From Sweltsa coloradensis (Eukaryota; Arthropoda; Insecta; Plecoptera; Chloroperlidae), in the NCBI GenBank assembly GCA_024449915.1, contig JAMZAV010000161.1, positions 1,116,001 to 1,180,000 on the forward strand: DNA of 64,000 nt. The letters are read 5' to 3'. Below the pieces are notes generated by a model that saw only the letters and a list, made by a program, of their open reading frames with translations, searched no databases and was not told where the DNA came from. Within the stretch, counting starts at the first letter, position 1. Each line of letters starts with the position of its first letter. Of the stretch, positions 52,936-62,790 are shown one piece after another. Both the position numbers and the translations under genes were made by a program.

Positions 52936-53460
52936 TTGGGCAGTTGGTGTACATTTTAAATAATATTTGTTTAACAGAAAAGTCCAATGATTTGTATTTG
53001 TAAATTTATAATTTGCATTGGAAGTCAAAGCCAGCTCTTCTGGCTGCCTATTACATGGAACTGCTAGCCCGAGAGAGTTTTGGGCAACTCCAAGCTGTCG
53101 TTAATTTAGAATTAAAGTAGAACCCTGGATGTGCCAGAACTATAACTGATCGATCAATTATAACAAGTTAAATAATTACGTAAGATGTATAAAGCACGTG
53201 TGTCCACTGCGTGTAAAGACAACAGACGGGTCACGCTGCTTTCATTTGTCTACATCGAATCATGAATCAAATAAAAAACTGTATCACTTCCTTGAAATTC
53301 CACTGTTAGTCTGACAAAGAACTACTGTTGAGAAGTTGATATCCAATAATCAACCAAGCTCGATTCATCTGGCGGAGAGAGCGATCATTTCCTTAATTGG
53401 CTAAGATTAATGTTGGAGGGGTACATTAGCTTGCAATTTCTTTGTGCGTTCGTGTTCCGC

Positions 53461-53610
53461 TGTTGTGTGTAGACTTACAAGGTCGTCTTCTTTTCAGAGC
53501 GCTGGGCACTAAGTGATGTCCGGACAGTGATGTATAAATTCAATTCCTGAGACTGTATCGGTACAGTTTACAACTTGCACAAGTCCAGAACAACCTCAAC
53601 TCAATCCACC
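53461..53610 (+). promoter_or_regulatory. promoter of Gly/Tyr peptide gene D
   Basis: TATAAA at 53533-53538, 78 bp before the ATG. ACAAGGTCG at 53477-53485 matches CAAGGYCR and starts 56 bp before the TATA box. The TATA context ATGTATAAATTC is the same as in copy A and differs from the GGAGTATAAAATG form of B, C and E, so two promoter subtypes exist. Confidence 0.75.
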
Positions 53611-54578
53611 ATGTACAAGCTTGTGAGTAGATTTTATTCTCAGCGTCAATGTGGAACTTGGAAATGTCAATTTGTTTGTACAAAATAATTGTTATAGATC
53701 AAGTGGGGAATAAATTAAAGAACAAAACCAATTACAAATTTTACAAACACTAGTTTGTTCACATAATGGCATAGATTCAAGAGTAAAAATACGCACACAT
53801 TCTATACAATCATTAAACTCCTTTTCATTTGTCAATTGTCTATGTCACTGTCAATGTAATTTTATGCTTTGGATAAATCATTAATTTTGAAGGCTATGAT
53901 CAGGTTACATTAATGTACAATCTACTTTCAATTTATCTGCTAATTAAAAAGTAATAACTTTACAAATATAATAACGTGGACATAAGTTTTCCAATATCAA
54001 ATCAACGTTAAAACTTTATATTGAAATCAGATCAGTTTGGTCATGCCACGTGTTTAGACTTCAAAATTAACGTAATATGTTATAAATTAGTTTATTTAGA
54101 TCAATTAGATAATAAATTAACCATTTACTTGAGTTTATATTTGTGATTGTATTATATTTATAACAATATAATTATCACGTTCGATAGTTGTAACTACTGA
54201 TACTATATTTATCAAATTTGTATTCTCAATTGTATTGAACTGAATACGCGAAAACAGTATCTACGTTTTCGATACAAAACGCATGTACATGATTGGAAAC
54301 GCTGCAGTACCGATACGCGAAAAGAATTCGTCAATCTCCCCACTCCAGCCAATCAACGAATATTTGTCTTGGGTATAGTACCTATTTATTTATCAACTCT
54401 GTCATGTTCCCAGATGTTGGTCGTTCTCGCCGTCCTGGCTGTGGCTGCTGCCCAATACATCGCCAGCCCCTACTATGGTGGATACCGTGGAGTCTATGGA
54501 GGACTCGGCTATGCCTCCCCCTACGCCTACCGCTCCGCCATCGGCTATGGAGGATACAGTTCCGGCTATGGATTCTAA
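53611..54578 (+). CDS. Gly/Tyr-rich secreted peptide, copy D (58 aa, variant C-terminus)
   Basis: Coding exons 53611-53622 (MYKL, not MFKL) and 54414-54578. The sequence agrees with the other copies up to AIGYGGY and then ends SSGYGF, two residues longer than A, C and E. The 3'-UTR intron has donor GTACGT at 54589, ten bases after the stop; the last exon starts at 54794 with AATAAA at 54878-54883. It is the most diverged intact member, with a changed first exon, changed C-terminus and changed post-stop sequence, while the first 135 bases of exon 2 differ from copy A at about one position. Confidence 0.86.
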
Positions 54579-54904
54579 GCTTTAAATGGTACGTTATACG
54601 AAGTTAATATAATTATGTTACAAGTTTTGACAATGTATTTATTACGTAGGAATGCTTATACTCCACCATCTGAAAAATATTTATTTATTTATACATAATA
54701 ATATTATAATTCAAAAGTCCAAAAGTTATTTTCATCACGTGTTTATGGTTATTACTATAATACTTATCAATCTGTTATTTTCTTTTGTTGCAGATGATGG
54801 TTGAAAATTTCTGTAATATATTTGTTATGTGATTTATTATACATATCTCGGCTGTAAAATCAAAATGTATTGTTGTTAATAAATAACGTGTTAATATACT
54901 TGAT

Positions 54905-55040
54905 GATTTTGATCTCAGTTAAACCCTTAGATATTCTTGACTTATCCTCAAATTTACGAGTTATTTGTGTTGTGATTCTCAGTTAAACCCTAAGATGTCC
55001 TTGACTTATCCTCAAAACTACGAGTTATTTGTGTTGTGAT
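54905..55040. repeat. 67-bp tandem duplication
   Basis: CTCAGTTAAACCCT, CTTGACTTATCCTCAAA and TACGAGTTATTTGTGTTGTG occur twice in succession with only a few differences, just downstream of copy D. Confidence 0.85.
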
Positions 55041-55254
55041 CCTTTATTTTCTTCTATACGGTCGAGTTCAAGGAATAAATTGGTATTTTATATGCACTCA
55101 ATGCCTAGTTTATGACAAATGCAGAGCTTCACGAAGCTATCATAAACATTAAACTATCAAAGTCACACTTCTATGCAAGATATTAGTCCATTGGCATTGT
55201 AAACAATAAGTATTTAACATTTTATAGAAATCAATCCATAAATTAAAAAATCTA

Positions 55255-55325
55255 TCTCAGCGGGGTAACGAACCCCAGTCTCCCAATTGCCGGTCGAGTG
55301 CTTTACCCCTAAGCTACCAAGACGG
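55255..55325 (-). repeat. tRNA-like sequence (SINE head or tRNA pseudogene)
   Basis: On the minus strand: TGGTAGCTTAGGGGTAAAGC (A-box-like) and later GGGGTTCGTTACCCC, a perfect T-arm hairpin. Anticodon and acceptor stems do not close well, so I prefer a tRNA-derived repeat to a working tRNA gene. Confidence 0.5.
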
Positions 55326-55329
55326 TTAA

Positions 55330-57770
55330 CTTATTAACTTCTGGATTGTTTGTGCATTGTAGATCTGAATAGATTGGAACAATACAGAAACGACAATTAC
55401 ATTTTAAGGTCTTATAGTGAAAAACAACTATATACGCCGAGATATTCGCTATGCTGAACGTTAGCACAATAATAAATTACGTTTAAATTTAAATAATACA
55501 TCTTTAAGATACTGTGGAATACAAAAAGTATCATTTTGATTAACTAGACAAAAAAGTAGAAAAATAAACAACGAGAATGTAAATCGTAATAATTTGTTGC
55601 CGATCAGTATAGTACTAAAATTAATTTGTTGGCAAATAACTTCAATATAAGCTTGAACCATACTTTTATGTCCTGATATAATAAAATCTTGTGTTTTATG
55701 TTAAAAATTCTTCTCCTTCGAGGCGATGACGGATTACGATGACATTCAACCCTTATATGACATGTTTCAAAAACATAAATATATGTATTATACATATTTC
55801 CTACGATGATGCATGTGTTGTGAGATGTGTGTGTCGATCGTACGGTTTACGAGACGTCAATGGCTTCATCCCTCTTCACCAAATAAAGTCTTGTAAAATT
55901 AGCTATATATCTATAGCAACGATGCACACCATACTTGTGAGAGAAAATTTAAATATTTATGCATATACAAAATAAATTTAAATGATTTATATTTTGAGAC
56001 CCATTCGGTTTAATTTTTAATTCTGTGGATAGGTTTCAGTATTTATGTTATTTCCTTTTCTAAAGAAGACTTAACCAAACGAAATCATTTATCATACTAC
56101 AAAACTCATATTTAAATTTATCGCAAAGAAACATTACAGCCTTCCGTGGTGGATCGAATGGCATTATCGCATGTCATAATTGTATGCAACCGATACAGAA
56201 GGGATGAAGTGTTGTAACTATCAGTATCATCAGCTTTCACCTCGAATATAATTTTAAGTATTAACGTTAGGCAAACATGTACAAACACAAATCATAACAT
56301 ACGTTATACATCATAACGTAATTGACACTCATACTTACATTATTAAATTCAACTATTAATATCAACATGCATACGAATTCATATATTAATATGAAATTTG
56401 AATCTTCAATCGCTGATTCAAAAACGATTTTTCTACCGGTTTTAAAACCTGATTTGTATTTTGCTTTCGTGATTTAAATTCACGTCTCGAATAAATTAAT
56501 ACCAAATATCTGTGATAAAACACAGCATTAAGCAACAATTTTCAATACACAAAACCAATGTATTGCTTCAATTTTAGAAACAAATGATATTTAAGAGGTC
56601 AATGAAGTCGTTGTGGTTCACAAACTATAAGTTGCTAAACTATTTATTCCACGATTTATTCACACATCTCGCTTGCGGTGTCCATCAGCAGTTTGCATTT
56701 TGTAGAATAAAGAAAACTTTTGAAGTATTAGCGTAATGGAGTTTTATTATTATTTTTAAATCAAATATAATGAGATTATACCCGAATCACCTGTGAATTT
56801 GTATGGTACTGTGTATTAGTTCGTTTCTATATGTGTACCATGTACACGTTCATGGATTGTAATAAAATAAAATAAAGATCAACGACGTTTTTCTACTTAC
56901 AATTTAGCCAAACTCAACACCGAGTAAGAATGTATATACGCTAATAATTAAACAGAAGACACGTACGGGTATGGAAAAAACAAAAAGAGGAAGCGAAGCT
57001 ACTTACTGATTAGATCGTCGAAGAAGAATACCTACACATACAACAAATTATTAGCAGCTGTTTATGCCAGTTTACCAACATGACTCATTTATCACTCTAA
57101 GCACCTATCACCTTTTTACCAGTTTTGTATTTTATAACCTCAGTTTTTCTTTCATACATCGAGCTGTCAGCCGTTTTATATATTTATACTTTTGTATTCA
57201 AGTTTTTCTTGTTATAGTTGTTGCATTTGTTGTAAAATTTTAATTTTATAGTACTTGTTCACGTATTTAATATTTTGTACAACGTATTTGTATGGTTTAA
57301 ATTGTATTCTTAATTGTTTAGTTTTAGCTACATAACACTTGTGGGTTAATACCTGTTGTTAGTGATCAAAAAAATTAAATAATAATAATAAACAACAATT
57401 GAATATTTTGCAAACGTGCGTTGATCGTTTTGGCGACGGCCCCGGACTAGATTTCCATTAAAAATGTTTGTTGTTTGTAATTAATCTTAGCTAAATGGTG
57501 GAGGTGCCGGGTCTTGAATTGTCAAACTTTCGATTGAGCTAGCCACTGCCCCAGGGGATATTTGTGGAGCATTGTCTTAAATGTATCTTACATTATGACT
57601 AAGTCATATTATTTACCTCATGCCTGAGTAAAACGGTGGCCTGCAGAATTAGTATGCGTATATTCTAGTTCTAGTTCTACCTACTCTAGTTAAGAAAAGA
57701 TTTTGATTGTGGTTAATTATAGGGCATGAATTCAGGAAACTAAATAAGACATAAGCTACATTGTAGAGTT
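55330..57770. other. intergenic between copies D and E, two element fragments
   Basis: No supported gene. Near 56963 ACGTACGGGTATGG and GAGGAAGCGAAGCTACTTA give the head of the interspersed family, and near 57497 GGTGGAGGTGCCGGGTCTTG gives its middle, about 530 bp apart, so one long degraded copy could span both. Confidence 0.45.
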
Positions 57771-57774
57771 TGGG

Positions 57775-58605
57775 TATTCTTAAAAGCATTAAAAAAGAAA
57801 AAATAAGCAATGTCATTACTTTAAAACCAACAGCAATTAAAATAATTTGTTTTTTAACAACCAATGTAGTTTCATTCCTTTTTGTTAAAAACCATTTTGT
57901 TTGACTTATTGTCTAATAAAGATAAAGTATTGAAACAAATATTAAGTTTATTGTGTGGCTCGTTTGGTCTTGTGTGGCTCGTGGTCTTGTTGTTAGCGTA
58001 ATCTGCTTCCAATGCAGAAGGTCCAGGGTTCGATTCCGTCAAAGTCAGGAAAGTTTTTTTAACTTCTGATTTGGACTTAAGTCCATACAGTTCTTGTCTT
58101 AGAGTTTGTAAACGGTGACTTGGAGCCGTCCTAGCAACGAACCCCATAATAAATTCAGAGTTTTCTGAATCGGCCTGTTGATTCTGGCGTTGATTCGCGG
58201 TGTTCGCACGTCCATACACTGATTGCTATATTTCCTATTAAAAATATCGTCTTTGGTTGGTTACCGCTCACTCGTTCGATTGCGTCGGGCCTGCAGGGTT
58301 GGCTTGGTCGCTTTGATTTAAAGTCGCCCACTGAAAATCATTTATAAATGAGTGGGCAGACTCTAAATAAATTTATTTATTATTTATTTAAGCTAAAGCT
58401 AAATTTTTAAAAGCATTAATAAATGAAAAAAATCGATGTCGTTACCTTAAAATCAAGAGTAATTAAACATTATTATTTTCTTAATCAAAAGTTTTGTTTC
58501 TTTACAACCAGTTTATTAGTTTCATCATCTGTTGTTAAACACCATTTTGTTTGATTTATTGTCAAATAAAGATAAAATATTTTTAAATGTATTAAGTTTG
58601 GGCTA
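57775..58605 (+). repeat. pair of about 190-bp direct repeats flanking a SINE
   Basis: The left repeat (about 57775-57960) and right repeat (about 58405-58605) share AAAAGCATTAA, AAACACCATTTTGTTTGA-type sequence and TAAAGATAAARTATT in order. Between them lies a tRNA-headed SINE. The arrangement resembles a tandem duplication later split by a SINE, or terminal repeats of a small element; I cannot separate these. Confidence 0.55.
57965..58395 (+). repeat. long SINE copy with tRNA-like head and GGGCAGACTCTAAATA tail
   Basis: The head has TCTGCTTCCAATGCAGA (anticodon-arm-like, loop TTCCAAT) and GGGTTCGATTCC (B box). The tail has CTGCAGGGTTGGCTTGGTCG, then CCCACTGAAAATCA and GAGTGGGCAGACTCTAAATA followed by an A/T-rich end. 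The tail section is shared with 59500-59640. The minus-strand 115-codon open frame inside is without support. Confidence 0.6.
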
Positions 58606-58699
58606 ATCACCTTTACGACCATATTTCTAGAATTTTTGATCAGCATAGCTTTGGTGTCAAAGTTGCGGCCTGGGAAAAGGTTTAACACTTTTCATAAAT

Positions 58700-58903
58700 A
58701 TATGCCCGGGGTCGTAAACCGTCTACTCCTTGCGGGTTTGCTTTCCGCTGTTGTTGGCGCTGCTTGAAGAAAGGACAAGGCCACCTACTTTCCAGAGAGC
58801 AACTTCGACTTAACATGTCCGGGCGGAGGAGTATAAAATGGGTGCCACATTCGGTGTTGGTACAGTTTGCAACTTGACTAAGTACCAAACAACTCTATCC
58901 ACC
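58700..58903 (+). promoter_or_regulatory. promoter of Gly/Tyr peptide gene E
   Basis: TATAAAA at 58832-58838, 72 bp before the ATG. ACAAGGCCA at 58775-58783 matches CAAGGYCR, 57 bp before the TATA box. The block from TTGGCGCTGCTTGAAGAAAG to the TATA box is nearly that of copy C. Confidence 0.8.
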
Positions 58904-59908
58904 ATGTTCAAGCTTGTGAGTATACGTTATAACACTGCTTACCTTAGTGTTGGTCTAGATTTAAAATTTTAAAATATAAAATAATATTGTTATGTTGAAA
59001 TTATATTTTCAAAATATATACTTTGAATCTTATAATAATCGTTGTGCAGCAAATGCAATAGAACTATTTTCCCGTCTTTATACAAATTATATTATTGTAC
59101 GAAAGCCAACTCTAATCATAACGCACTCGAATAAGCAGATCTTGAAAGTATGAATACTTATTTCGAAAGTTCGATAAGAAAAAACAATTCCCTAAAATGT
59201 ACAAAATACATAGTGTCAATGTTGTTTTAGACACTTTGAAACATAAATGGGAAAAGAGCTGTATTCGAAAAAAGCAGTAAATTAGCTACAGCATCAGGAA
59301 AGTTCGAATTCTTGAACATATTTGTAAAGGGGTAAAACATTGCTGACTTGCTTCCAATGTTATATGAGTCATGTTTTGCCCTGAATAGCCAAAGTTCTTC
59401 ACTAGAATAAACAAATTGTTTCCCTTAAAGCTCAATACTACAATTCATAAGTAATTTTACTCTCTTTTTTCCGGGGAGAGGGGGTGGTCAACAGTCTCTA
59501 GTTGGTCATTGTTCGCTCGTCGATGGTATTGGCGCCTACAGGGTTGGCTTAGTCTGCTCTTAATTTAATGTCCCCCACTGAAAATCAGTTCTGTGACTAA
59601 GTGGGTAGACTCTAAATACGAATTTATTTTATTTATTTAAGTACATAAATTTTACCAAGACGTTTGAAGTAACACAATATCAAAAAAGATCTAATTTGTA
59701 TGATCAAGCGAAATTTCCATATATTAAGCTGTAACGCCCTTGTTCCCAGATGTTGGTCGTTCTCGCCGTCCTGGCTGTGGCTGCTGCCCAATACATCGCC
59801 AGCCCCTACTATGGTGGATACCGTGGTGTCTATGGCGGACTCGGCTATGCCTCCCCCTACGCCTACCGCTCCGCCATCGGCTATGGAGGATATGGATTCT
59901 ACGGTTAA
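58904..59908 (+). CDS. Gly/Tyr-rich secreted peptide, copy E (56 aa)
   Basis: Coding exons 58904-58915 (MFKL) and 59750-59908. The protein is the same as copies A and C; exon 2 differs from A only at one silent position (GGT for GGA) and from C at one silent position (TAT for TAC). Donor of the 3'-UTR intron at 59912; last exon from 60343 with AATAAA at 60425-60430. Intron 1 contains a SINE tail (59500-59640) and the 3'-UTR intron contains a minisatellite (60120-60297). Confidence 0.87.
59500..59640 (+). repeat. SINE 3' half
   Basis: CTACAGGGTTGGCTTAGTC, CCCCACTGAAAATCAG and TAAGTGGGTAGACTCTAAATA match the 3' half of the SINE at 57965-58395 in order. No tRNA-like head is seen. Confidence 0.65.
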
Positions 59909-60119
59909 ACTGTAAGTATTGCTGTTCATTATTTTTCTGCTCTTCTTTCCCTTCCATATTTATCTGCACTATTTATCATTAAAACGGGTTATCTTTTTTA
60001 TCCCAAATAATGACAGACAATATAAAACATAAAAATCAAACACTCGTTTTAGATATTGTTATAGAAAAATCCATTCTATTATTTCTACAATTAATAAGGA
60101 ATTGTACATGAATAAATTC

Positions 60120-60297
60120 TTTTCAATCTGATAATTCGTACAAAATTGTCGTAATCTGCAAATTCGTACAAAACTGTTGCGATCTGCAAATTCGAACAAA
60201 ACTGTCGCAATCTGCAAATTCGAACAAAACTGTTGCGTTCTGAAAATTCGTACAAAACTGTTGCAATCTGCAAATTCGTATAAAACTGTTTAACTCT
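60120..60297. repeat. 28-bp minisatellite in the 3'-UTR intron of copy E
   Basis: About six units of the form CTGCAAATTCGTACAAAACT plus GTTGCGAT, with alternation of CGTAC and CGAAC and of GTTGC and GTCGC. It produces repetitive open frames on the minus strand that are not genes. Confidence 0.85.
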
Positions 60298-60449
60298 TGT
60301 TTAACCAAATTCTCATCCAATTTTTTTCTTTTTCTGTTGCAGATTACGACTGGTCAAATTCTGTAATATATACTTTGTTATGTTTCATCTTCTTCCGGCT
60401 GTATACTCTAAATTTTGATGTGCAAATAAATTTACTTTAAAAATTAATA

Positions 60450-62790
60450 CTGTGTTATACTTATATATATTAATATTCCAAAACCCTTACAACCATATAA
60501 TAATTATGTATAAGCAGGAATTATAATTAAGTGCAGCAATATAAGCAGTTGATAAAAACCTTCAAGTGTATTTCACACGACGTTACAAAACACATGACTG
60601 ATAATCTTTATAATATAGAAATGTTACTGAAGAAATTAGCGTTCTCTGTAGGTAAGTGTATAAGGTATTCACCACTACGATACGATAAAACACCCCGCCA
60701 AAAAGTTATAATTTATCGTTATTAGTTTTGGTGGTAGTGGAATACAAATAAAAGGCTACTACTTAAAGGCTTTAGTACTAAAGGGTACTAAATATATAGA
60801 TACATATGAAGAATAAAATCGACATTTGCTGTGGGATAGTAATTTATAAACTCAGTAGAGGTGCTGAAATGGCCTAGATATAGACGTGGCAAGATAAATA
60901 TTTATTTATTTTTATTTATTAATATTTGCATTACTATTTACTACAATCAACATTTGAACTTGTTACATTATAAATATGAAAGATGGAAAGTATGAAGTGA
61001 ACAGACAAAGTGATAAAAAGTTTTACTTGCTACATACTAAAATCCAACTGTTTATCATTGAGAAATGACGACGTCTAAAAAACACAGCGATGGAAAAACG
61101 AAGCACACATTTTCAGGATTTAATTGTTGGGTCTAGTGATAAAACCTTTGAATGTGGTGGCTATGTTTTTGTAAGAAAAACCAAATAAAAATACAATGCA
61201 CGAGATCAAAGAATTTGTTAAACAAAAAATCTTTATCGTCGCCTTCCAGGCACGTAAGGCGTTCATTCCCATTAACAATATACGTAATAAACCAGAGACC
61301 CCTGTTACAAACTAAGAACGATGCAAATGTTAGCATTGAACAAAGGTTTTAAGAAATTATATATTCATTGTTTACTAATCAAGTAATACAATTTGTATAC
61401 ATACACATTGTTATGACGTTTTGTAACTGATCATTCTACATCAATGCTATGAAGATCATTATTATCGTGATTAACCTGTATAAACGACAAGAACTTGGTT
61501 AAAAGAACCACGCCCAACAAAATATCTTAAAAGCCATCTTAGAATATATTCAAAGATGACGTAAACACATGCGTAGATTATTTAAAACAGAAGGTCATAG
61601 AATTATAGACAAGTTTGTGTGTTGCTTAAATAAGTATAGGAGTCTGCGTCAATCATTTAACTGTTATTATTAACATGTCTGATACCCACATATCACTAAT
61701 ATTTGGATAAGAAACTGGTGAATTTTACCTACAACTTATTTTCTCTAAAAGAAAAAAGAAAAGGTTCAATTAATTAGAGTTGATTTTTAACGATCAAGTC
61801 AAATGAGTGGTGCAAAAACAATCATACTGGGTGGATTTTCACTCTTTTATTATAGAGAGTAATGGTGGTTCTTACGTTAGTGGTTTACTTGAACATTATA
61901 TTGAATTGTGTGCGCATGCAAACATTAATAAGTTACAAAAATTACATCAAAAGTTATAAACAGAGGCAATAACGAATATTGTATAATCATAATTGCGTAG
62001 CGACTAAAGTTTGTTCGACCGACACTCGCATTCTTTATACCGCTCTCGTCCTTAGAACACCGGAACAAACTTCAAATCTTTTCTTGTAAAATCGTTGGCC
62101 CAGGACAGCAAGTGTCAAAAGTGGAGTTTCGTAGTCGAATATAATATTAGTTTGAGTCCCAAAGAGTAGGAACACTTTGCATATTAATGTATAGAGCAGG
62201 GGAAATCATACTATTCTAGTTGGTTTTAAAGTATAAATATAAAATAATATATAGTAAAATGATACTATTTTTTGCAAATTCACATAATTAAAAAGTCTTA
62301 GAGTAGTTGGGCTTACTTCGGTTTTACACTATAAGTTTTTACCTTAATCTTAATGTCGAATATCTTTGATGGGTGTTAGCAGAAATAACTCCCAAGTCGT
62401 TGTGAATTTCCTCCAAATCTTAACTCCTAAACTCATACTCTGATGAAATGATGGATTCTAACCAACTTTCGATTATTAGAACATCTGTGGAATCGAACCA
62501 TATACCTTCTGCATGGAAATCACGGACAAACCTCAAGAAAAATACGTTTCGATCCCCAATTCCTGTCCTCAATTTCCTTAATAGCCGACCCGCCACTGCA
62601 TGGTGAGTTGCATATGAGCTTAGTGGGGGCATTAATCTTAAATCCTACTTATGAGCCGGCAATCATAGTTGATAACCTTTGAACTATCTTTATAATAAGT
62701 GGACTAACTGAAGCCAACAGCGTTTAGTCGAAACTTTTGTCTGATTAGTCTTCGTACGCGAGTGAAGTGACTGAGTTTCTCACTCTTATC
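60450..62790. other. intergenic, upstream region of the LRR gene
   Basis: No gene supported. A B-box-like GGTTCGATTCC occurs on the minus strand near 62495-62505, preceded there by TTCCATGCAGAAGG, reminiscent of the SINE head at 57965. No TATA box is evident near the LRR start. Confidence 0.45.

Larger units (their letters stand above)
49510..53460. other. intergenic between copies C and D
   Basis: No supported gene. It contains an interspersed element (50640-50880), tRNA-like fragments on the minus strand (51040-51100 and 52875-52935) and a (TA)n tract near 52010-52030. Open frames here are short and AT-driven. Confidence 0.45.

Noticed and set aside
57985..58045. Functional tRNA-Trp gene (anticodon loop TTCCAAT)
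   Set aside because: The acceptor stem and T stem do not pair properly and the sequence continues into a repeat body.
57872..58219. 115-codon minus-strand open frame
   Set aside because: It crosses a SINE head and flanking repeat and resembles no protein domain.
60120..60297. CRISPR-like regular repeat array
   Set aside because: Units are contiguous without unique spacers and the genome is eukaryotic; it is a minisatellite.
35220..60430. A linked biosynthetic or defence system including the Gly/Tyr array and the IR genes
   Set aside because: No sequence evidence connects the two families; neighbours share only strand and common repeats.
62767..62790. Eight extra N-terminal codons of the LRR protein starting at a GTG
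   Set aside because: GTG is not a usual nuclear start; the ATG at 62791 gives a clean signal peptide.
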